Of a stretch of 64,000 bases of DNA, positions 28,359 to 35,441 are shown piece after piece. The notes below the pieces were generated by a model. The model did not search any database and had not been told where the DNA came from. It saw only the letters and a list, made by a program, of their open reading frames with translations. Source of the stretch: Catellatospora methionotrophica. Its GTDB lineage: Bacteria > Actinomycetota > Actinomycetes > Mycobacteriales > Micromonosporaceae. The stretch lies in contig NZ_JAAOTJ010000010.1 of the NCBI RefSeq assembly GCF_011297335.1, forward strand, positions 1 to 64,000, given 5' to 3'. Positions within the stretch are counted from its first letter, which is position 1, and each line of letters opens with the position of its first letter. Both the position numbers and the translations under genes were made by a program.

Positions 28359-28435
28359 TGAGCCCCGTTCGTGCTGGTGGAAGCCCGATCGGCTGAGCCG
28401 TCACCGGCCTGCGCCGTACCGCGCGCACCGGGCAC

Positions 28436-28441
28436 TAGCAT
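28436..28441 (+). promoter_or_regulatory. -10 box of the NUDIX gene, leaderless
   Basis: TAGCAT is followed by 7 nt and GTG 28449. There is no ribosome binding site. Confidence 0.5.
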
Positions 28442-28448
28442 CGGCCGG

Positions 28449-28991
28449 GTGACGCAGACCCTGCACGCCGATGCCGTACGCCTGCTGACCGGGTGGCAGC
28501 CGCCCGCCGACGCGGAGGCCGACCTCGCCCAGACGCTAACCCTGCTGGAGCACGGGCCCGAGGTCATGGCCAAGCCGCATCCCGACGGCCACGTCACCGC
28601 CAGCGCGGTCATCGTCTCGCACGACCGCTCCCGCATCCTGCTCTGCCTGCACGGCAGGCACGACATCTGGTGCCAGCTCGGCGGCCACCTGGAGCCCGAG
28701 GACGGCGACCTCGCCGCGGCGGCCCTGCGCGAGGCCACCGAGGAGAGCGGCATCGCGGGGCTGGTCGTGGACCCGGTGCCGGTGGACGTCGACGTGCACC
28801 ACGTGAACTGCGCGGGCGAGCCCAACCGGCACTACGACGTGATCTTCCTGGTGTACGCGCCGGCGGACGCGGTGGCGCAGGTCAGCGAGGAGTCCCACGA
28901 GCTCGGCTGGTTCGCCCCGGACGCGCTGCCGAGCCCGCTGGGCGCGGACACCGCACGCGTGGTGCGCAACGCCATGGCCCGGCTCGGCTGA
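28449..28991 (+). CDS. NUDIX hydrolase
   Basis: The protein has 180 residues. The NUDIX signature is visible as GHLEPEDGDLAAAA followed by LREATEESGI. A preceding strand has SAVIVSHDRSRILLCLHGR. It is a soluble nucleotide-diphosphate-type hydrolase of unknown substrate. GTG 28449 is chosen from the -10 box; an upstream in-frame start (28371) would give a low-complexity N terminus. A broken endonuclease V gene begins 8 bp after its stop. Confidence 0.85.
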   Translation: MTQTLHADAVRLLTGWQPPADAEADLAQTLTLLEHGPEVMAKPHPDGHVTASAVIVSHDRSRILLCLHGRHDIWCQLGGHLEPEDGDLAAAALREATEESGIAGLVVDPVPVDVDVHHVNCAGEPNRHYDVIFLVYAPADAVAQVSEESHELGWFAPDALPSPLGADTARVVRNAMARLG

Positions 28992-28999
28992 GCCCCGCG

Positions 29000-29681
29000 A
29001 TGAGGGTGCCGCACGAGCCGTGGCCCGCCGACGAGGCCGAGGCGCTGCGCCAGCAGCTCGCGTTGCGGGAGCGGGTCGAGCCGGGCGGGCCGTTCACCGT
29101 ACGGACCGTGGCCGGGCTGGACGTGTCGTACGACGGGGAGACCGGCCGGGCCGTCGCCGCCGTCGTGGTGCTCGACCTGGCGACGCTGACCGTCGTCGAG
29201 ACGGCGACCGCGACCGGGGCGGTGGCCTTCCCGTACGTGCCGGGCCTGCTGGCGTTCCGGGAGCTTCCGCTGCTGGCAGACGCGCTGGAGCGGCTGACGG
29301 TCACCCCCGACGTGCTGGTCTGCGACGGCTACGGGGTGGCCCACCCGCGCCGGTTCGGGCTGGCCTGCCACCTGGGCGTGCTCACCGGGCTGCCCGCGTT
29401 TCGGGGTGGCCAAGACGCCGTTCACGGCCGCGTTCGCCGCACCGGGGCCGGTCCGGGGCGACTGGTCCCCGCTGACCGAGGACGGCGACGTGCTGGGGCG
29501 GGTGCTGCGCACCCAGCCGAAGGTGAAACCGGTCTTCGTCTCCGTCGGGCACCGCGTCGACCTGGACACGGCCACCGCGCTGACCCTGACGCTGTCGCCG
29601 CGGTTCCGGCTGCCCGAGACGACCAGGCAGGCCGATCAGATCTCCCGGCGGCTGCTCGGCGGATTGCCGGCGACCCGCTGA
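29000..29681 (+). pseudogene. nfi: Endonuclease V, frameshifted
   Basis: The first part (29000 to about 29400) reads MRVPHEPWPADEAEALRQQL ... VAGLDVSYDG ... VLVCDGYGVAHPRRFGLACH ... GLPAF, which is endonuclease V with its catalytic Asp residues. The second part, from about 29402 in the +1 frame, reads GVAKTPFTAAF ... VFVSVGHRVDL ... LPETTRQADQ, the expected C terminus. Removing one T from TTT at 29399-29401 restores GLPAFGVAKTPF exactly. So one base is inserted in an otherwise intact gene of about 226 codons. Either the strain has lost this deaminated-base repair enzyme or the assembly has an error. Confidence 0.88.
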
Positions 29682-29924
29682 CGGCAGTGGGTGACGCGGC
29701 TCACCGGGTGCCCGACATGAGTGAGTCCATCGTCACCGGCAAGGGTGCCGCCGAGCACGTCGGGGCTGCTGGGCGGGCCGTGTTCGGGCAGCTCACCGTG
29801 TGACGCGAGGGGCGGTCGGGGCCGCCGGGACGTGTTCTGCACCGCCTGGAGGCCCTCTGCCTGATCGGCGTCCGGACGGACCGGGCAGAATGGGAGCATC
29901 AAACCTAGGGGCGGAGGATGTGTC

Positions 29925-30593
29925 GTGGCTGAACTGCGCTGCGTGGTCGCGGTGGACGGGCCTTCGGGCTCGGGCAAGTCGACGGTGTCGCGCCGGCTGG
30001 CACGCCGCCTGGACGCACGCTACCTCGACACCGGCGCGATGTACCGGGCGCTGACCTGGGCCGTGCTGCAGGCCGGGGTGGACCTCACCGACCCCGACGG
30101 TATCGCCAAGGTGGCCGTCGACTGCGAGCTGCTCATCATGACCGACCCCGAGCACCCCTCGATCAGCGTCAACGGCGAGAACGTGGACGCCCCGATCCGC
30201 GGCGGCGAGGTCACCGCGGCCGTGTCCGCCGTGTCCGCGGTGCCGTTCGTCCGGCAGGTGCTCACCGCCCGCCAGCGCGCGATCATCGAGGAGTCGGACC
30301 GGATCGTCGTCGAGGGCCGCGACATCGGCACCGTCGTCGCGCCCGACGCCGACCTCAAGGTCTTCCTGACCGCCTCCTCCGCCGAGCGGGCGCGCCGCCG
30401 CAGCGCCGAGACCGCCGGCGACCACGCTGCGACCGAGGCCGACCTGGCCCGTCGCGATCACCTGGATTCCACCCGCAAGGTCAACCCGTTGCAGCAGGCC
30501 GCCGACGCGGTGGTGCTGGACTCGACCGAGCTGGGCATCGATGAGGTTGTCAGCGAGCTGTACCGCCTGCTGACAACAAGGAAGGCAGCATGA
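29925..30593 (+). CDS. cmk: Cytidylate kinase
   Basis: The enzyme has 222 residues and phosphorylates CMP and dCMP. The P-loop GPSGSGKST is at residues 12-20. YLDTGAMYRALTW and the RDIGTVVAPDADLKVFLTA block are the family signatures, and RRDHLDSTRKVNPL is the lid region. GTG 29925 has GGAGG eight bases before it. The stop overlaps an ATG that opens a 27-codon micro-ORF leading to der. About 240 bp upstream contain no gene. Confidence 0.96.
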   Translation: MAELRCVVAVDGPSGSGKSTVSRRLARRLDARYLDTGAMYRALTWAVLQAGVDLTDPDGIAKVAVDCELLIMTDPEHPSISVNGENVDAPIRGGEVTAAVSAVSAVPFVRQVLTARQRAIIEESDRIVVEGRDIGTVVAPDADLKVFLTASSAERARRRSAETAGDHAATEADLARRDHLDSTRKVNPLQQAADAVVLDSTELGIDEVVSELYRLLTTRKAA

Positions 30594-30673
30594 ACGAGCG
30601 CAGCGAGCGAATCATGGGCGCAGTGCTCATGGCTGCTCATGACGGTTGTGAGCGAAGCGAGGAACCGGCATGA
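30590..30673 (+). repeat. REP-like element forming a 27-codon micro-ORF
   Basis: The sequence carries GAGCGCAGCGAGCGAATCATG and GTGAGCGAAGCGAGGAACC, motifs I recognise as dispersed in actinobacterial genomes. It is open from ATG 30590 (ATGA overlap with the cmk stop) to TGA 30673 (ATGA overlap with the der start). The peptide would begin MNERSERIM and end CERSEEPA. It may be translated only to carry ribosomes from cmk to der. It is listed as a repeat because the peptide itself is probably not functional. Confidence 0.7.
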
Positions 30674-32097
30674 GCAGCAACACTGAGTGGAGCGAGCTGG
30701 AGGTCGTCGAGCAGCCGACGCCGGAGGCACCTCCGGCGACGCACGTCGTCACCCCGCAGCCGGTCCTGGCGGTGGTGGGCCGCCCGAACGTGGGCAAGTC
30801 GACCCTCGTCAACCGCATCATCGGCCGCCGCCAGGCGGTGGTCGAGGACATCCCCGGCGTGACCCGGGACCGGGTGGCATACGACGCCAACTGGGCCGGG
30901 CGCAAGTTCACCGTCGTGGACACCGGCGGCTGGGAGCCCGACGCCAAGGACCGCGCCGCGGCCATCGCCGCGCAGGCCGAGGCCGCCATCGCCGCCGCCG
31001 ACGTGGTGCTGTTCGTGGTCGACTCGTCCATCGGCGCGACCGACGAGGACGCCGCCGCGGTGAAGATGCTGCGCCGCAGCTCCAAGCCGGTGCTGCTGGT
31101 CGCCAACAAGGCCGACAACCAGAACATGGAGTACGAGGTCCACGCGCTGTGGTCGCTCGGCCTGGGCCAGCCCTGGCCCGTGTCGGCGCTGCACGGCCGC
31201 GGCTCGGGTGACCTGCTCGACGCGGTGCTCGCCGCGTTCCCGAAGCAGGCCCCGCTGGAGGACCACGTGCCCGGCCCGCGCGGCCCGCGCCGCGTGGCCC
31301 TGGTCGGCCGCCCCAACGTCGGCAAGTCCAGCCTGCTCAACCGGCTCGCCCGGGAGGAGCGCTCGGTCGTCGACTCCGTCGCCGGCACCACCGTCGACCC
31401 GGTCGACTCCCTGGTCGTCATCGGCGGCGAGACCTGGCAGTTCGTCGACACCGCGGGCCTGCGCAAGCGCGTCGGCAAGGCCAGCGGCACGGAGTACTTC
31501 GCCTCGCTGCGCACCGCCGCCGCGATCGAGACCTCCGAGGTCACCGTCGTGCTGCTGGACTCCAGCGAGGTCATCAGCGAGCAGGACCAGCGCCTGCTGT
31601 CGATGGTGTCCGAGGCCGGCCGCGGCGTGGTGCTCGCCTTCAACAAGTGGGACCTGGTCGACGCCGACCGGCGGCACTACCTGGACAAGGAGATCGACCG
31701 GGAGCTCAAGCGGATCCCGTGGGCGCTGCGCGTCAACATCTCCGCGCTGACCGGCCGTGCCGTCGAGAAGCTCGCCCCCGCGCTGCGCCAGGCCCTGGTC
31801 AGCTGGGAGAAGCGCATCCCGACCGGCCAGCTCAACCAGTGGCTGACCGCGCTGGTGCAGGCGACCCCGCACCCGGTGCGTGGTGGCCGTGCCCCGCGCA
31901 TCCTGTTCGCCACCCAGCCCAGCATCTCGCCGCCGAAGTTCGTGCTGTTCACGACGCAGCCGCTGGACCCCGGCTACGTCCGCTTCGTCGAGCGCAAACT
32001 CCGCGAAGAGTTCGGCTTCGAAGGCAGCCCCATCGACATCGCCGTGAAGCCCCGCAAGGAAAAGGGCCCCGGCGGCCGCGGCAAGACCCACGGCTGA
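30670..32097 (+). CDS. der: Ribosome-assembly GTPase Der (EngA)
   Basis: This 475-residue protein has two tandem GTPase domains and a C-terminal KH-like domain. G1 motifs are GRPNVGKST (37-45) and GRPNVGKSS (about 212-220). G3 motifs are DTGGW and DTAGL; G4 motifs are NKAD and NKWD. It acts in 50S subunit maturation. The N terminus has a 30-residue Glu/Pro/Thr-rich extension. It forms the end of the conserved cmk-der block; a long palindrome follows. Confidence 0.96.
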   Translation: MSSNTEWSELEVVEQPTPEAPPATHVVTPQPVLAVVGRPNVGKSTLVNRIIGRRQAVVEDIPGVTRDRVAYDANWAGRKFTVVDTGGWEPDAKDRAAAIAAQAEAAIAAADVVLFVVDSSIGATDEDAAAVKMLRRSSKPVLLVANKADNQNMEYEVHALWSLGLGQPWPVSALHGRGSGDLLDAVLAAFPKQAPLEDHVPGPRGPRRVALVGRPNVGKSSLLNRLAREERSVVDSVAGTTVDPVDSLVVIGGETWQFVDTAGLRKRVGKASGTEYFASLRTAAAIETSEVTVVLLDSSEVISEQDQRLLSMVSEAGRGVVLAFNKWDLVDADRRHYLDKEIDRELKRIPWALRVNISALTGRAVEKLAPALRQALVSWEKRIPTGQLNQWLTALVQATPHPVRGGRAPRILFATQPSISPPKFVLFTTQPLDPGYVRFVERKLREEFGFEGSPIDIAVKPRKEKGPGGRGKTHG

Positions 32098-32110
32098 CCC
32101 GTATCACCTT

Positions 32111-32179
32111 CGATGATCGCTGTTTCGTGTCAAAACCTCGGGTTAGACCGCAGGTTCTGACCCGAAACAGCGATCATCG
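32111..32179. repeat. Intergenic palindrome, family B
   Basis: 28-nt arms (32111-32138 and 32152-32179) have two mismatches and outer sequence CGATGATCGCTGTTTCG. It differs from family A in sequence but has the same size and the same type of location. It lies 14 bp after der and could terminate der transcripts; no T tract follows. Confidence 0.9.
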
Positions 32180-32260
32180 TCCGTAAGCGGCCCGCAGGCG
32201 GTAGCACGGCCCAGGAGGGGCGCACCCTCCGATGTGCCCTCTTGGGCGACGCGGCGTTCG

Positions 32261-32295
32261 TGGGCAAGGGGAGCTGCGGACGGTACTGTCAGTAC
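32261..32295 (+). promoter_or_regulatory. srsA promoter with overlapping operator-like palindrome
   Basis: TGGGCA (32261-32266) and TACTGT (32284-32289) are 17 bp apart, and ATG 32296 is 6 nt after the -10 box (leaderless). The inverted repeat GTACTG-T-CAGTAC (32283-32295) covers the -10 box and ends at the start codon, as expected for a repressor site. Confidence 0.6.
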
Positions 32296-33378
32296 ATGAT
32301 TCACATCGATGAGTCGGCGCCGCAGGTGTCGGCGGTGCGGCTGGCCTTTCCGGCGCACCGCTACCGCCAGGAGGAGATCGTCGCCGAGTTCACCGCGATG
32401 TGCCTGCCCGGCGAGCATCCCGGGCGTGAGGTGTTCGCCCGTTTCGGCCGGACCACCGGCGTGCAGACCCGCAACCTGGCGCTGCCCCTGGACCGGTACG
32501 CCAAGCTCAGCGGGTTCACCGAGGCCAACGACGCGTTCATCGAGGTGGCCCAGGAACTGGGCGAGGCCGCGCTGCGCGAGGCGCTGGACGCGGCCGGGGT
32601 GCGCCCCGACGAGGTCGATCTCATCGCGACCACCAGCGTCACCGGCCTGGCCGTGCCGTCTCTGGACGCGCGCCTGGCGGCACGGGTCGGCCTGCGCCCG
32701 GACGTGAAGCGGCTGCCGCTGTTCGGGCTGGGCTGCGTGGCGGGCGCGGCGGGCGTGGCCCGGCTGCACGACTACCTGCGCTCCTTTCCCGACCAGGTGG
32801 CGGTGCTGCTCGCGGTGGAGCTGTGCTCGCTGACCGTGCAGCAGCAGGACACCACACCGGCCAACCTGGTCGCCTCCAGCCTGTTCGGCGACGGCGCGGC
32901 CGCGGTCGTGATGGTCGGCGGGCAGCGCGCCACCGCGCAGCCGGGACGGCCGCGCGTGCTGGCCACCCGCAGCCGCCTCTACCCCGACACCGAGCAGGTG
33001 ATGGGCTGGCGCATCGGGTCCACCGGCTTCCAGATCGTGCTGTCCAACGAGGTCGCCCCGATCGCCGAGCGTTTCCTCGGCGGCGACGTGCGCGGATTCC
33101 TGGCCGATCACGACGTCGACGAGACCGACGTGGCCACGTGGATCTGCCATCCCGGCGGGCCGAAGGTCATCGACACCATCGAGAAGATCCTCGACCTGCC
33201 GCCCGAGGCGCTGCAGCCGACGCGCCGGTCGCTGGCCGGGCGCGGCAACCTGTCGTCGGTGTCGGTGCTGGACGTGCTGCACGAGGCGATGGCCGCCCCG
33301 CCCCGCGAAGACCAGCCCGGACTCATGATCGCCATGGGGCCGGGGTTCTGCTCCGAACTCGTTCTGCTGGGGTGGTGA
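32296..33378 (+). CDS. srsA: Type III polyketide synthase, alkylresorcinol-synthase-like
   Basis: This 360-residue chalcone/stilbene-synthase-fold enzyme probably extends a fatty acyl starter with malonyl units to make an alkylresorcinol or pyrone. The catalytic triad is visible as Cys147 (FGLGCVAGAAG), His285 (WICHPGG) and Asn318 (GRGNLSS), with spacing as in the family. ATG 32296 is preferred to the in-frame 32242 because of the leaderless promoter. It is followed with GTGA overlaps by a methyltransferase and a flavoprotein, the same order as srsABC in Streptomyces griseus. The product is inferred from that match. Confidence 0.88.
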   Translation: MIHIDESAPQVSAVRLAFPAHRYRQEEIVAEFTAMCLPGEHPGREVFARFGRTTGVQTRNLALPLDRYAKLSGFTEANDAFIEVAQELGEAALREALDAAGVRPDEVDLIATTSVTGLAVPSLDARLAARVGLRPDVKRLPLFGLGCVAGAAGVARLHDYLRSFPDQVAVLLAVELCSLTVQQQDTTPANLVASSLFGDGAAAVVMVGGQRATAQPGRPRVLATRSRLYPDTEQVMGWRIGSTGFQIVLSNEVAPIAERFLGGDVRGFLADHDVDETDVATWICHPGGPKVIDTIEKILDLPPEALQPTRRSLAGRGNLSSVSVLDVLHEAMAAPPREDQPGLMIAMGPGFCSELVLLGW

Positions 33379-33893
33379 GCGTGCTCGCGTACACGCTGCT
33401 GATCGTGGCGGTGGCCGCCGAACGCCTGGTGGAGCTGGTGGTGTCCAAGCGCCACGCGGCCTGGGCGCTGGCCAGCGGGGGCCGCGAGTTCGGGCGCGGG
33501 CACTACCCGTACATGGTGGCGCTGCACACGGCCCTGCTGGTCGGCTGCCTGGCCGAGGTGTGGCTGCTGGACCGGCCGTTCCTGCCCGTGCTCGGCTGGA
33601 CCATGCTGGCCCTCGTCGCCGCGAGCCAGGCCCTGCGCTGGTGGTGCGTGACGACCCTGGGCAGGCGGTGGAACACCCTGGTCATCGTGGTGCCGGGGCT
33701 GCCGCTGGTGGACCGCGGGCCCTACCGCTGGCTCAAGCACCCCAACTATCTGGCCGTCGTCGTCGAGGGCTTCGCGCTGCCGCTGGTGCACTCCGCGTGG
33801 CTGACCGCGCTCACCTTCACCCTGCTCAACTTCGTCCTGCTGGCCGTGCGCATCCGGGTGGAGGACGCCGCGCTGGCCGAGGCCACGGCGTGA
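33375..33893 (+). CDS. srsB: ICMT-family membrane methyltransferase (SrsB-like)
   Basis: The protein has 172 residues and about four to five membrane helices. The C-terminal motif GPYRWLKHPNYLAVVVEGFA matches the isoprenylcysteine carboxyl methyltransferase family. In srsABC the homologue O-methylates the alkylresorcinol. GTG 33375 overlaps the srsA stop and its own stop overlaps srsC, so coupled translation is likely. Confidence 0.82.
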   Translation: MSVLAYTLLIVAVAAERLVELVVSKRHAAWALASGGREFGRGHYPYMVALHTALLVGCLAEVWLLDRPFLPVLGWTMLALVAASQALRWWCVTTLGRRWNTLVIVVPGLPLVDRGPYRWLKHPNYLAVVVEGFALPLVHSAWLTALTFTLLNFVLLAVRIRVEDAALAEATA

Positions 33894-34918
33894 GCTTCGA
33901 CGCCGACCTGCTGGTCGCCGGGGGTGGCCCGGCGGGGCTGGCGACGGCCCTGCTGGCGCGGCAAGCCGGGATGTCGGTGGCGGTCGTCGAGCCGCGCGCC
34001 GACCCCATCGACAAGGCCTGCGGCGAGGGCCTGATGCCCGGCGGGCTGGCCAGGCTGCTGGCCCTGGGCGTCGACCCGGCCGGGGTGCCGCTGCACGGCA
34101 TCGCCTATCGCGCCGGGCGGCGCTGCGCCCACGCCCGCTTCGCGGCCGGACCGGGCCGCGGCGTGCGCCGCACCACCCTGCAGGCCGCGTTGCGCGAACG
34201 CGCCGCACAGGCCGGGATCGCGTGGATCACCGGCCGCGTCGCCGACCTGCGGCAGGACGCCCACGGCGTCGAAGCGGCGGGCGTACGCGCCCGCTGGCTG
34301 GTCGGCGCCGACGGCCTGCACTCGCGGGTACGCCGGGAGGCCGGCATCGCGTCGGCGGCCGGTGCCCCGGCCCGTTTCGGGCAGCGGCGGCACTATCCCG
34401 TCGCGCCCTGGTCGGACCTGGTCGAGGTGTGGTGGTCGCCGCACGCCGAGGCCTACGTGACCCCGGTCGCGCCCGGCCTGGTCGGGGTCGCGATCCTGCA
34501 CCGCCGCTCCGGGCTGGGCTACGAGACGCTGCTCGACGGGTTCCCCGAGCTCAGACAGCGGCTCGGCGACGCGCCCGCCGGTCCGGTGCGCGGTGCGGGG
34601 CCGCTGCGCCGTACGGTCGCCGCGCGGGTGCGGGGCCGGGTGCTGCTGGTCGGCGACGCGGCGGGCTACGAGGACGCGCTCACCGGCGAGGGGGTCAGCC
34701 TCGCCCTGAACCAGGCCGAGGCGGCGGTGTCCGCGCTGGTCAGCGGCGACCTCGCCGGATACGAGACGCAGTGGCGGCGGCGTACCCGCACCTACCGCCT
34801 GCTCACCCGCGCCCTGGTGCTGGCGACCTCGGCCCGGCCGGTGCGCGGCGCGGTGGTGCCGCTGTGCGTCGCTGTCCCGCCGCTGTTCCGCGGCGCGGTC
34901 AACGTGCTGGCGGGATAG
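33890..34918 (+). CDS. srsC: FAD-dependent monooxygenase (SrsC-like)
   Basis: The protein has 342 residues. The FAD Rossmann motif is VAGGGPAGLATALLARQAG at the N terminus, the second motif is RARWLVGADGLHSRVR, and GRVLLVGDAAGYEDALTGEG is the third (the GD motif). It resembles geranylgeranyl-reductase/monooxygenase flavoproteins. In srsABC this enzyme hydroxylates the methylated ring towards a quinone. It is the last gene of the operon; mscL has its own promoter. Confidence 0.82.
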   Translation: MSFDADLLVAGGGPAGLATALLARQAGMSVAVVEPRADPIDKACGEGLMPGGLARLLALGVDPAGVPLHGIAYRAGRRCAHARFAAGPGRGVRRTTLQAALRERAAQAGIAWITGRVADLRQDAHGVEAAGVRARWLVGADGLHSRVRREAGIASAAGAPARFGQRRHYPVAPWSDLVEVWWSPHAEAYVTPVAPGLVGVAILHRRSGLGYETLLDGFPELRQRLGDAPAGPVRGAGPLRRTVAARVRGRVLLVGDAAGYEDALTGEGVSLALNQAEAAVSALVSGDLAGYETQWRRRTRTYRLLTRALVLATSARPVRGAVVPLCVAVPPLFRGAVNVLAG

Positions 34919-34960
34919 GCGTCACCGTGTCGCCGCCGGGGGTCGCGCCGGACTCTCGGA

Positions 34961-34966
34961 TACGGT
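34961..34966 (+). promoter_or_regulatory. -10 box of mscL, leaderless
   Basis: TACGGT is followed by 7 nt and ATG 34974. There is no ribosome binding site; no clear -35 box. Confidence 0.45.
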
Positions 34967-34973
34967 GTGGGAC

Positions 34974-35408
34974 ATGCTAAGCGGCTTCAGAAACTTCATC
35001 ATGCGCGGCAACGTCATCGACCTCGCGGTCGGTGTGGTCATCGGCGCGGCCTTCACCGGCCTGGTCACCTCGTTCACGGACTCGTTCCTCAAACCCGTGA
35101 TCAACCTGGTCGGCGCGGGCGGCGACAAGGTCGGCGGCGAGTGGAGGATCGGTGACGACAGCGTCATCGCCTGGGGCGCGTTCCTCAACGCGGCGATCAC
35201 ATTCGCGCTCACCGCCGCGGTGCTGTACTTCCTCGTCGTGCTGCCCATGAACAAACTCGCCGAGCGGCGCAACCGGGGCGTCGAGCCCGAGCCCAAGCCG
35301 GTGACCGAGGACATCCGGCTGCTCACCGAGATCCGTGACGCGCTGGTCGCGGCCCGGGTGCCCGCGCAGGCCGTCCGCCAGGACGGCGACCAGCCCGCCG
35401 AGCGCTGA
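34974..35408 (+). CDS. mscL: Large-conductance mechanosensitive channel
   Basis: This 144-residue homopentameric channel opens under membrane tension to release solutes. The N-terminal amphipathic helix and TM1 (FRNFIMRGNVIDLAVGVVIG) and TM2 (AAITFALTAAVLYFLVVLPM) are clear, with a charged C-terminal bundle (TEDIRLLTEIRDAL). ATG 34974 is chosen; in-frame GTG 34965 would add three residues. It is convergent with the kinase gene. Confidence 0.96.
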   Translation: MLSGFRNFIMRGNVIDLAVGVVIGAAFTGLVTSFTDSFLKPVINLVGAGGDKVGGEWRIGDDSVIAWGAFLNAAITFALTAAVLYFLVVLPMNKLAERRNRGVEPEPKPVTEDIRLLTEIRDALVAARVPAQAVRQDGDQPAER

Positions 35409-35415
35409 GTCAGCA

Positions 35416-35440
35416 GGCGGGCGGCGCACCGCCGCCCGCC
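35416..35440. terminator. Bidirectional terminator hairpin
   Basis: GGCGGGCGGC (35416-35425) pairs perfectly with GCCGCCCGCC (35431-35440) around GCACC. It sits between convergent mscL and the kinase gene. Confidence 0.8.
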
Positions 35441-35441
35441 C

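Noticed and set aside
28233-28370. c-di-AMP (ydaO) riboswitch upstream of the lysozyme-like gene
   Set aside because: Only short fragments (AATCTAACAGC) look similar; the consensus core could not be aligned, so it is reported only as an unexplained element.
29717-29803. A 28-codon frame starting MSESIVTGKG after the broken nfi
   Set aside because: No ribosome binding site or recognisable feature; too short to support.
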